NCBI GenBank assembly: GCA_002455215.1
Contig: DKKK01000177.1
Location: forward strand, 12,846 to 19,450
DNA from: Anaerolineales bacterium UBA6668
Lineage (GTDB): Bacteria; Chloroflexota; Anaerolineae; Anaerolineales; UBA6668
Length of the DNA: 6,605 bases
Direction: 5' to 3'
The notes under the pieces are model-generated. The model saw nothing but the letters and a program-made list of their open reading frames with translations, was not told where the DNA came from and made no database searches. Shown here one piece after another: positions 1 through 5,703 of this stretch. Position numbers and translations under genes: made by a program. How positions within the stretch are numbered: the stretch's first letter is position 1; each line of letters begins with the position of its first letter.

Positions 1-235
1 GCCAAAGCAGGGAATTACCATACCACACCAATTCCGTATGGCTAAAGTCGCTCACGTCCGGCGCAATCGTCACCGGAATGCCCGCTTGCCGATACAACTC
101 CACTGCCGCACCTTCACGGGTCATCAGGACATGCGGGTCGTAGCGTGTGCGGTCGAGTTGTTTAAGCAAAAACAGCAAACTCAATGGTGCGCCACCCAAC
201 GTGCCGCCGTGATGTATGTACAAAATCCGTTTCAT
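1..235 (-). CDS. Glycosyltransferase, GT4-like, N-terminal part (cut by left window edge)
   Basis: This is a leftward open frame of 78 complete codons, starting at ATG 235-233 and running off the left edge with no stop. The protein opens MKRILYIHHGGTLGGAPLSL, a beta strand followed by a Gly-rich loop. It continues with an alpha-helical stretch (LLFLLKQLD), a second strand (PHVLMTREG), 'AAVELYRQAGIPVTIAPD' and 'LVWYGNSLLW'. This is the usual start of the acceptor-side Rossmann domain of GT-B fold glycosyltransferases (Glyco_transf_4 type), which move a sugar from a nucleotide-sugar donor to lipid or glycan acceptors at the cytoplasmic membrane face. The catalytic donor domain lies outside the window, so donor and acceptor are unknown. 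There is no strong Shine-Dalgarno sequence upstream. A competing rightward frame at 38-268 looks non-biological and is read as its antisense shadow. Confidence 0.8.
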   Translation of the reverse strand, partial: MKRILYIHHGGTLGGAPLSLLFLLKQLDRTRYDPHVLMTREGAAVELYRQAGIPVTIAPDVSDFSHTELVWYGNSLLW

Positions 236-307
236 GCGCTCGATTTTATCACTGCCTGCTATTGTTAGGGGTGAAAGTCCGATAAGTGCGGCGCTACACC
301 CACCGGT

Positions 308-329
308 TTCACACTTTCTTCACACTTTC
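308..329 (+). promoter_or_regulatory. 11-bp tandem direct repeat, probable OmpR-family operator
   Basis: TTCACACTTTC occurs twice with no spacer and no mismatch (308-318 and 319-329). It ends four bases before a TATACT -10 box and occupies the place of a -35 element. OmpR/PhoB-family regulators bind head-to-tail as dimers to direct repeats with an 11-bp period, often overlapping the -35 region. The gene downstream encodes exactly such a regulator. The inference is that the regulator controls its own operon here. A degenerate third copy in the opposite orientation (8 of 11 matches) may lie at 273-283, towards the divergent glycosyltransferase gene; that one could be chance. Confidence 0.6.
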
Positions 330-333
330 AGTG

Positions 334-339
334 TATACT
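334..339 (+). promoter_or_regulatory. -10 box of the response regulator/kinase operon
   Basis: TATACT matches the sigma-70-type consensus TATAAT at five of six positions. No good -35 lies 16-18 bp upstream; that position is covered by the 11-bp repeat, as expected for an activator-dependent promoter. Transcription would start near 345-347. That places the in-frame ATG at 344 at or before the start of the RNA and argues for translation from the ATG at 392. Confidence 0.5.
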
Positions 340-391
340 CAAAATGAGAAAATCACCCGCATACGCTGTATGCTTTCCTGTCCTGTCCACT

Positions 392-1084
392 ATGAAAACC
401 ATTTTAGTTGTTGATGATGAAGTCCGCATTACCAGTTTGGTTCAAGCCTATTTGCAACAGCAAGGCTACCGGGTGCTAACTGCGCGAAACGGGCGTGATG
501 CCGTATTTGTGGCACGGCATGAAAAACCGGATTTAATTGTGTTAGATGTGATGATGCCCGAAATGGATGGGTTGTCGGCTTTGCGTTTACTCCGTAAAGA
601 GCGTGAAGTCCCGGTCATTTTGCTCACCGCTCGGGTGGAAGATGATGACAAGGTGCTTGGGCTAGAATTGGGGGCGGATGATTACGTGACCAAACCCTTT
701 AGCCCGCGTGAACTGACCGCCCGCATCCGCGCTGTCCTGCGCCGCGCCGAGCAAACCGCCACCCCCACCGCCATCTTACGCGTCCGTGACCTTGCGCTGG
801 ATCGCACCGCCTTCCGTGTATTCCTACGTGAACAAGCCATTGAAGTAACGCCCTCCGAGTTCGCAATTTTACAAACTTTACTAGAAAACCCCGAAAAAGT
901 TTTCAGCCGCTTGGAACTGCTGGAACGCTTGCCCGGTGGGGAAGCCTATGAAGGCTATGAACGCACGATTGACGCGCACATCAAAAATATTCGTGCCAAA
1001 ATTGAAGATAATCCGCGTGAACCGCTGTACATTACCACGGTCTACGGCGTAGGCTATCGCTTAATGGAGCGTCCGTCCACATGA
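392..1084 (+). CDS. Two-component response regulator, OmpR/PhoB family
   Basis: A 230-residue DNA-binding response regulator. The receiver domain (about 1-118) has the acidic pair D8/D9, the phospho-acceptor D52 in LDVMMPEMDG, the switch T79 (ILLTA) and K101 in KPFSPREL. The C-terminal winged helix (about 128-226) has the family signature, including the stretch TPSEFAILQTLLENPEKVFS, then RTIDAHIKNIRAKIE, and the wing YITTVYGVGYRL. The frame is open upstream to an ATG at 344. I chose ATG 392 because it begins directly with the receiver's first strand (MKTILVVDDE), and because the likely transcription start lies close to 344. No clear ribosome binding site precedes either ATG. The stop overlaps the kinase start as ATGA, so the two proteins are co-translated partners. 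The stimulus and regulon cannot be read from sequence. An 11-bp direct repeat in its promoter suggests autoregulation. Confidence 0.95.
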   Translation: MKTILVVDDEVRITSLVQAYLQQQGYRVLTARNGRDAVFVARHEKPDLIVLDVMMPEMDGLSALRLLRKEREVPVILLTARVEDDDKVLGLELGADDYVTKPFSPRELTARIRAVLRRAEQTATPTAILRVRDLALDRTAFRVFLREQAIEVTPSEFAILQTLLENPEKVFSRLELLERLPGGEAYEGYERTIDAHIKNIRAKIEDNPREPLYITTVYGVGYRLMERPST

Positions 1085-2421
1085 AATCGCTCTCAACACG
1101 GCTCATTATTGCTTTAGTCGGCGTGAGTGTTGGCGCAATTGTGGTGCTGGCAGTGTTGGTGAGCTTGCTGGCATTCCAGCAGTTCAACAACTTGATAGAT
1201 AATCAATCGCAAGAGCGACTGGTTGAACGCCTGAGTGATTATTACCGCCAAAATGAGAGCTGGCAAGCGCTTCAACAAGATGACCGCCGCTTGCTCCCAC
1301 CGGATGCGGTGCTTGTCAGCCCGGAAGGCGTTATTTTATTCGGAGAGTTGCCCGATTTTCCACCGGGCAAGGCGGTTTCACCTGCCCTACTCAAAAATGC
1401 CAGCGAAATCCAAGTGCGAGAGCGCACCGTAGGCTTTATCTTGGCACGCTCTGGTCGCGCGATGGGGCTGTTGGCGAATGTGCGTAATCGTTTTGTGGCA
1501 GATTTTTTTGGCTTGGTGTGGCTTTCTGTACTTGGTATGGCAGTCTTGGCAAGCGTGGTGGCTGTATGGCTTTCTCGCGGACTGTCGCGCCCATTGAAGG
1601 AACTGCAAATAGCAACGCAAACTGTGGCAGAAGGACAATTCGGCGCACAAGTGCCGGTTCGCTCGCAAGATGAGATGGGTCAGCTTGCGCAAAGCTTTAA
1701 TCAAATGAGCCAGCAACTGGCAAATAGCCAAACTTTACGCCGCCAAATGACTGCCGATATTGCCCATGAATTACGCACCCCTTTGAGTGTTATCTTGGGA
1801 CATACCGAAGCGCTGGCAGATGGCGTTTTGCCCACCAGCCCCGAAACACTCAACATTTTGCATGAAGAAGCCCAGCGTCTACAACGACTGATTGAAGATT
1901 TACGTACCCTTTCGATTGCCGAAGCCAGCGAACTGCATTTGCACTTGCAATCACTCGCTATTAATGAATTTTTGGAGGGCACTCTGCTACGCTATCAGCC
2001 CCTTGCCAACGCCAAGCAAATTCAACTCAATGCCGAATTATTGCCACAAGAGTTGAGCATCGTTGCTGACCCTGACCGTCTGACGCAAGTATTTAACAAT
2101 TTGCTATCCAACGCGTTACAGCATACGCCGGCAGATGGTTCCATACTCGTAAGCGCACGCCAACAAGATGGGCAATTGCTCCTTTCTACGCTAGACAGCG
2201 GCACAGGGATTCCTGCCAATGAGTTAGAAAATATCTTTGGACGTTTTTACCGTTTGGATAAAAGCCGTAGCCGCACAGGGGAAAACGGCTCCGGGCTAGG
2301 GTTAGCCATTGCACGTGCAATTGTACGCGCACATGGTGGGGAAATCAAAGCAAGCAACGCGGTAAAAGGCGGCTTACGTATGGAAATTCGCTTACCAATT
2401 ACGCGGAAAGAGACACCCTGA
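1081..2421 (+). CDS. Membrane sensor histidine kinase, BaeS-like architecture
   Basis: A 446-residue sensor kinase and partner of the regulator it overlaps by four bases. The N-terminus has a transmembrane helix (about 8-32), an extracytoplasmic region of roughly 105 residues (34-139), and a second transmembrane helix (about 142-165). A HAMP linker (166-218) follows, with P171 and the DExG motif at D197-G200. The dimerisation/phospho-acceptor domain has H229 in DIAHELRTP. The HATPase_c domain shows the N box around N344 (NNLLSNALQHT), the G1 box DSGTGIP (372-378), the F box (FGRFYR, 386-391) and the G2 box GSGLGLAI (403-410). All catalytic elements are intact. The sensor part contains 'VLVSPEGVILFG', suggestive of a small Cache/PAS-like fold; the ligand is unknown. 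GGAG at 1066-1069 may serve as a ribosome binding site 11 bases from the ATG, alongside coupling to the upstream stop. Confidence 0.95.
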   Translation: MKSLSTRLIIALVGVSVGAIVVLAVLVSLLAFQQFNNLIDNQSQERLVERLSDYYRQNESWQALQQDDRRLLPPDAVLVSPEGVILFGELPDFPPGKAVSPALLKNASEIQVRERTVGFILARSGRAMGLLANVRNRFVADFFGLVWLSVLGMAVLASVVAVWLSRGLSRPLKELQIATQTVAEGQFGAQVPVRSQDEMGQLAQSFNQMSQQLANSQTLRRQMTADIAHELRTPLSVILGHTEALADGVLPTSPETLNILHEEAQRLQRLIEDLRTLSIAEASELHLHLQSLAINEFLEGTLLRYQPLANAKQIQLNAELLPQELSIVADPDRLTQVFNNLLSNALQHTPADGSILVSARQQDGQLLLSTLDSGTGIPANELENIFGRFYRLDKSRSRTGENGSGLGLAIARAIVRAHGGEIKASNAVKGGLRMEIRLPITRKETP

Positions 2422-2463
2422 CAAACACAGAACGAGCTACACCTGCCTAAAACAGAAAAAGCC

Positions 2464-3375
2464 CTACCACCAGCCGCTGACCCCTTGCACTAGGGGAAAT
2501 TGCTCATTTTTTAGATTTGGAAATAACGTTTGTGCGCGTTCTCGAATTGCCACTAACACATCTTCGGCTGTCACTTCACGCGAGAGTAGGACATCGCCAA
2601 ATGCCACCTGCGCCTGCACCTGAAACCACTCATTTCGGAGCATCTTGGCAATGATTTGCGTAAAAATTGCGGCACGTTGACGGCGTTTGTGGTTGCCGAG
2701 CATGGCAAAGGCAGGAAATTTCAGCACGGATGGGTTGATGACGCCGCCAATTGCAGCAGGCAATATCTGCAAGTCAGGTACTTTGCTCACAAAAGTTTCC
2801 AACGAGCGCGACCAATGGCGAATCGAGTCTTCTGCACCTTGAAGCCAACGCGGGTCTGGCTCCATCTTACCACGCGGGAATAGCAAGATGCACTCGCCTT
2901 TTTGCAAAAACTTTACAATGGCTTCCCGCACTTCGCCAGAACGCGTGTGTTTGCTTTTGTCTACATAAATAATGTGGCGGTTCCAGGTATTGGGCAAATA
3001 GCGCAGTTCTTCTACACCCGCCACAATGCGCACATCGCGCCGCCGGACAGTGGAAAAAAGAAGTAACACATCTGCCGCGCCGGGATGATTGGCTGTCACC
3101 AATAACGGACCTTCGGGGGGAATCTTGTCGTCCCCTTGCACATACATTTTATTGATGAAATTGGGCAGTAGCAGTTGTGTGGCGTCCCACAAATTGCGCT
3201 CCCCCACCACCCGGTCAAACTCAAACAAATGCCGGCTCAAGCGTAATGCCGATGGATACACGAGGCGGTAGGCAGTTTGCCGCAAAACCGGTGCTCTTTG
3301 CAAACCAAAGGCTTGTAGGGTGCGTTCTGTGAGTCGCTGGGCATATTCAACATCGGAGATGGATAAAGCTTCCAT
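2464..3375 (-). CDS. PlsC-like lysophospholipid/glycerolipid acyltransferase with altered motif
   Basis: A 303-residue protein of the PlsC (LPLAT/AGPAT) fold. The acyl-transfer motif HX4D is present at H97-D102 in VTANHPGAADVLLL. A later motif reads FPRG (166-169, within ILLFPRGKMEPD), where most family members have FPEG. A third conserved block, ILPAAIGGVINPS (204-216), matches the strand before the substrate tunnel. Such enzymes transfer acyl chains from acyl-ACP, acyl-CoA or acyl-phosphate to lysophosphatidate at the inner membrane. The first 70 residues have no obvious signal peptide or membrane span, and a family-typical extra N-terminal helical part precedes the core. The Glu-to-Arg change affects a residue implicated in binding the glycerol-phosphate acceptor, so the acceptor may differ from lysophosphatidate. 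The gene is transcribed alone, convergent to the two-component operon. The start is the first in-frame ATG; no Shine-Dalgarno is evident. Confidence 0.82.
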   Translation of the reverse strand: MEALSISDVEYAQRLTERTLQAFGLQRAPVLRQTAYRLVYPSALRLSRHLFEFDRVVGERNLWDATQLLLPNFINKMYVQGDDKIPPEGPLLVTANHPGAADVLLLFSTVRRRDVRIVAGVEELRYLPNTWNRHIIYVDKSKHTRSGEVREAIVKFLQKGECILLFPRGKMEPDPRWLQGAEDSIRHWSRSLETFVSKVPDLQILPAAIGGVINPSVLKFPAFAMLGNHKRRQRAAIFTQIIAKMLRNEWFQVQAQVAFGDVLLSREVTAEDVLVAIRERAQTLFPNLKNEQFPLVQGVSGWW

Positions 3376-3382
3376 AAATCAG

Positions 3383-3397
3383 TACAAAATTTTTGTA
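3383..3397. promoter_or_regulatory. 15-bp palindrome beside the acyltransferase start, candidate operator
   Basis: TACAAAA, one central T, then TTTTGTA form a perfect 7+1+7 inverted repeat seven bases upstream of the leftward ATG at 3375. Its size and symmetry suit a homodimeric repressor site blocking transcription or translation of the acyltransferase gene. The arms are AT-rich and the spacer as a whole is AT-rich, so chance is possible. No regulator gene for it is identifiable in the window. Confidence 0.35.
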
Positions 3398-3467
3398 AGG
3401 GTATTGGTAAAGTTTTGCGTTGGCTAGCAAACAAGAATCTTTAAGTCATAAACTTGCCAAATAAAAC

Positions 3468-3538
3468 CCAACCAAACAAAGCAAGATACGTTTTAGGGTT
3501 GTTTGTGGTACAAGCCTTGCATCTTTTGTTTGTATTGG
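3468..3538. repeat. Imperfect long inverted repeat in the divergent spacer
   Basis: CCAA (3468-3471), CAAACAAA (3473-3480) and GCAAG (3481-3485) pair with CTTGC (3516-3520), TTTGTTTG (3525-3532) and TTGG (3535-3538). This gives 17 base pairs with one small internal loop and one four-base bulge around a 30-base loop. There is no adjacent U-run of the intrinsic-terminator kind. The arms are simple in composition, which raises the chance of coincidence. Confidence 0.35.
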
Positions 3539-3550
3539 AATTCAAATTTA

Positions 3551-3559
3551 TGCTATAGT
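3551..3559 (+). promoter_or_regulatory. Extended -10 promoter for the barrel/NTF2-sirtuin operon
   Basis: TGCTATAGT has the TGn extension plus TATAGT, five of six matches to the -10 consensus. No good -35 is present 17 bp upstream (TGTATT), which extended -10 promoters tolerate. Transcription would start near 3566, leaving a leader of about 100 bases. A weaker alternative -10, TATACA, lies at 3565-3570. Confidence 0.5.
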
Positions 3560-3665
3560 ACACTTATACAAGAAGCAGTTTTTACTGTCAAGTAGCAAGT
3601 GTCCGATCTGCGCTATCTTTCGCTCAACCCGCGCATGTTCAGTGACTTAACTACAGGAAATTGTT

Positions 3666-4823
3666 ATGGCAATTAAAGGCAAAGGCGTTTATATCTGGAA
3701 AATTCGCAATTGCGAAGGCGGTGATGTCACTGCAATTGCAAAAAAAGCCAAAAATGCGGGACTCACCCACGTTTTGGTCAAGATTGCTGATGGAGATGCA
3801 CCCTTCAACGTCCCTTCCGGTCGAGATTTAGCCCTAGACTTAACCCGCGCGTTACGAGATGAAGGCATTCAAACATGGGGATGGCACTATGTACGCGGGG
3901 ATGAACCCACCGCAGAAGGGAATGCCGCAGTTGACCGCGTAAGACAACTGCGCTTAGATGGCTATGTCGTTGATGCCGAAATCGAGTATCGTAATGTGCA
4001 AAAACGCCAAGCCGCCCGCGATTTTATGTCTACCGTGCGCAGTGGTTTGCCCAATACGCCTATTGCCTTTTGTTCGTATCGCTACCCGTCTCTCCATCAG
4101 GCAGTGCCGTGGGCAGAATTTTTAGAAAAGTGCGACTACAATATGCCACAAGTGTATTGGGAACAGTCTCACAATTCTGACCAGCAGTTGGCACGCTCGG
4201 TAAGTGAATTCAACAGCAGTAGCTTGGTAGGGTATGTGCGCCCAGTATTACCGGTGGGCGCGGCGTATGGCACTCGTGGCTGGCGTGCAGAACCTACCGA
4301 TGTTCAAAAATTCTTTCAAAAAGCCAAAGAAATGAATCTAGCGGCGGCTAGTGTATACTCATGGGATTGGGCAACCAGCCCGGGCAATAGCGATTTGTGG
4401 GATGCTGTAGCCAATTTCTCATGGGCAGTATCTACCCCACCAGAGACACGCCCAACCGAGCCGACCATCCCCAACTTACCGGTTCCAGCCAACATTGAAG
4501 AACTGCTCAAGCGTTATTTAAAAGCACTCAACGAAAAAAATGTTGACCTGCTATTAAGCTTGTATCACGAAAACGCTGGGCTGGTAGCCGGGCAAAAGTT
4601 GATTATTGGTCGTCAAGCATTGCGCACTTGGTTTGAGCATTTTCTCTTTAACTTATTGCCAAATGGCGCTTACAATGTCGGGTTGCCGCGCGGCGCAGAT
4701 GTAGCGTGGAGTTTTCGGTGGACTTGCAACAGTACGGCAGGTCAAGTGCAAAAAGGCAACGACACACTTGGCTTGCGAGATGGCTTGATACAGTACCACT
4801 TTATGAGTTTTATTGTTGTCTGA
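3666..4823 (+). CDS. Glycoside-hydrolase-like TIM barrel fused to a SnoaL/NTF2-like domain
   Basis: A 385-residue two-domain protein of unassigned function. Residues 1-255 read as a complete (beta/alpha)8 barrel. Eight strand-like segments follow in order: GVYIW (7), HVLVKIAD (35), TWGWHYV (70), GYVVDAEIEY (99), PIAFCSYRYP (132), YNMPQVYW (158), VRPVLPVGA (191) and ASVYSWDWA (228). Acidic residues D103, E105 and E107 at the end of strand 4 sit where GH25-like and related hydrolases place catalytic residues. A Pro/Thr-rich linker (257-275) leads to a roughly 110-residue alpha+beta domain (276-385: ELLKRYLKALNEKNVDLLLS, then GLIQYHFMSF) resembling SnoaL/NTF2-like folds. There is no signal peptide or membrane segment, which is odd for a cell-wall or polysaccharide hydrolase. 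AGGA at 3655-3658 lies seven bases before the ATG and supports the start. The sirtuin gene follows two bases after the stop. Substrate and activity are unknown; catalysis is inferred from fold only. Confidence 0.8.
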   Translation: MAIKGKGVYIWKIRNCEGGDVTAIAKKAKNAGLTHVLVKIADGDAPFNVPSGRDLALDLTRALRDEGIQTWGWHYVRGDEPTAEGNAAVDRVRQLRLDGYVVDAEIEYRNVQKRQAARDFMSTVRSGLPNTPIAFCSYRYPSLHQAVPWAEFLEKCDYNMPQVYWEQSHNSDQQLARSVSEFNSSSLVGYVRPVLPVGAAYGTRGWRAEPTDVQKFFQKAKEMNLAAASVYSWDWATSPGNSDLWDAVANFSWAVSTPPETRPTEPTIPNLPVPANIEELLKRYLKALNEKNVDLLLSLYHENAGLVAGQKLIIGRQALRTWFEHFLFNLLPNGAYNVGLPRGADVAWSFRWTCNSTAGQVQKGNDTLGLRDGLIQYHFMSFIVV

Positions 4824-4825
4824 TA

Positions 4826-5614
4826 ATGAATTTTTCCCCTATCGAGACCGCCGCCCACTGGCTGGCAGAAGCACGCTATGCAGTTGCAATTACCGGTGCG
4901 GGAGTCAGCACGCCATCCGGCATTCCTGATTTTCGTAGCGCCGGGAGTGGTTTATGGAAAAAGGCTGACGTCCTTGCCGTAGTTTCTCTCAGTCATTTTC
5001 GGCGTGACCCGCTACCTTTTTATCAGTGGTTAGTACCACTCGCGCGGAGCATTCTGGCGGCTGAACCCAATCCCGCTCACCACACCCTTGCGGAGTGGGA
5101 AAAACAGGGCATTATCCGTTCACTGATCACACAAAATATAGACCTGCTACACGAAAAAGCCGGGTCACAGCATTTTTGGGAAGTACACGGACATTTGCGC
5201 ACCGTAACCTGCACACATTGTATGGAAAAGTTTCCTGCTTTGCCCATCTTAGCCGCCATCCCGACAGACATTCGCCCCCCAAAATGTGCCAATTGTGGTT
5301 GGGTATTAAAGCCGGATGTGATTTTATTTGGTGAGCAATTGCCTTACAAAGCGATTCAAGGCTCACTGGCGGCAGTGAAAGCTTGTGATATACTGCTGGT
5401 TGCCGGTAGTTCATTGGAAGTGTATCCGGTAGCAGAGTGGCCGAGTATTGCCCAGCAACGCGGCGCAAAACTCATTTTGGTTAACCGCACTCCTACCTAT
5501 TTGGATGGACATGCAGATTTAGTACTACACGGCAATGTAGAAGAAATTCTGCCCGCCATTGATGCGATGATTCGCACGCATGCTTTGGCATTGTCGAACC
5601 GTCACGCGCACTGA
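4826..5614 (+). CDS. cobB: Sir2-family NAD-dependent protein deacylase (sirtuin)
   Basis: A 262-residue sirtuin, full length for the bacterial family. It removes acetyl groups from protein lysines using NAD+, giving nicotinamide and O-acetyl-ADP-ribose, in the cytoplasm. NAD-binding motifs are intact: GAGVSTPSGIPDFRS (24-38), TQNID (102-106), catalytic H121 in EVHG, KPDVILFGE (162-170) and GSSLEVYP (194-201). The structural zinc site is complete: C129/C132 and C154/C157. Y66 is present, but the residue three further on is Leu69, not the Arg that with this Tyr marks desuccinylases such as SIRT5 and E. coli CobB, so deacetylation is the likelier activity. The frame is open upstream to an ATG at 4706, but that extension lies inside the previous gene. 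The ATG at 4826 begins the conserved region, two bases after the upstream TGA. No Shine-Dalgarno is visible, so translation is probably coupled. Confidence 0.95.
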   Translation: MNFSPIETAAHWLAEARYAVAITGAGVSTPSGIPDFRSAGSGLWKKADVLAVVSLSHFRRDPLPFYQWLVPLARSILAAEPNPAHHTLAEWEKQGIIRSLITQNIDLLHEKAGSQHFWEVHGHLRTVTCTHCMEKFPALPILAAIPTDIRPPKCANCGWVLKPDVILFGEQLPYKAIQGSLAAVKACDILLVAGSSLEVYPVAEWPSIAQQRGAKLILVNRTPTYLDGHADLVLHGNVEEILPAIDAMIRTHALALSNRHAH

Positions 5615-5703
5615 GCTACCAATACTAACTGCAAGCGCAAGTGCTAATGGCTAGATGGCATTTTGCACCGACCGCTCAGATTTGTTAGGGGGATAACTCT
5701 TCC

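Larger units (their letters stand above)
3376..3665. other. Divergent AT-rich intergenic region
   Basis: This 290-bp spacer separates the leftward acyltransferase from the rightward barrel/NTF2 operon and contains no credible open frame on either strand. From left to right it holds a 15-bp palindrome (3383-3397), a run of A/C-rich then T/G-rich DNA forming an imperfect inverted repeat (3468-3538), an extended -10 box (3551-3559) and a roughly 100-base leader. The leader has a small CAGT-TTTT-ACTG hairpin (3576-3587). I find no strong leftward promoter for the acyltransferase. Confidence 0.7.

Noticed and set aside
38..268. Rightward 76-codon open frame at the left edge
   Set aside because: It is antisense to the glycosyltransferase N-terminus, its translation is rich in Arg, His and Gln without family features, and the opposite strand gives a clear GT-B fold start.
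1387..1731. Leftward 114-codon open frame inside the histidine kinase
   Set aside because: It lies wholly within a well-supported kinase gene, has an unlikely His/Arg/Gln-rich composition and no recognisable domain.
2481..2496. CCCCT-TGCACT-AGGGG hairpin as a terminator between the convergent genes
   Set aside because: The stem is only five pairs, lies inside the end of the acyltransferase coding sequence, and no T-run directly follows it on either strand.
4351..4360. Second copy of GTGTATACTC, identical to the -10 region at 331-340
   Set aside because: It encodes Val-Tyr-Ser in a conserved barrel strand (SVYSWDW), has no tandem repeat before it and no gene start after it, so the match is coincidental.
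4706..4825. Extended N-terminus of the sirtuin
   Set aside because: The extra 40 residues are read out of frame through the end of the NTF2-like domain, which is better explained by the other frame, and sirtuins of this type begin at about the later Met.
5127..5468. Leftward 113-codon open frame inside the sirtuin gene
   Set aside because: It is antisense to conserved sirtuin motifs, including the zinc-binding and catalytic regions, and its translation resembles no family.
4826..5614. Sir2 protein as part of an antiphage defence system
   Set aside because: Defence Sir2 domains are usually fused or paired with SLOG, Argonaute, TIR or large C-terminal domains. This one is a standalone, zinc-containing canonical deacylase with all motifs intact and no such partner nearby.
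5611..5679. CTGAGC / GCTCAG inverted repeat in the convergent gap after the sirtuin
   Set aside because: Six-base arms 57 bp apart are expected by chance, and there is no U-run that would make it a terminator.
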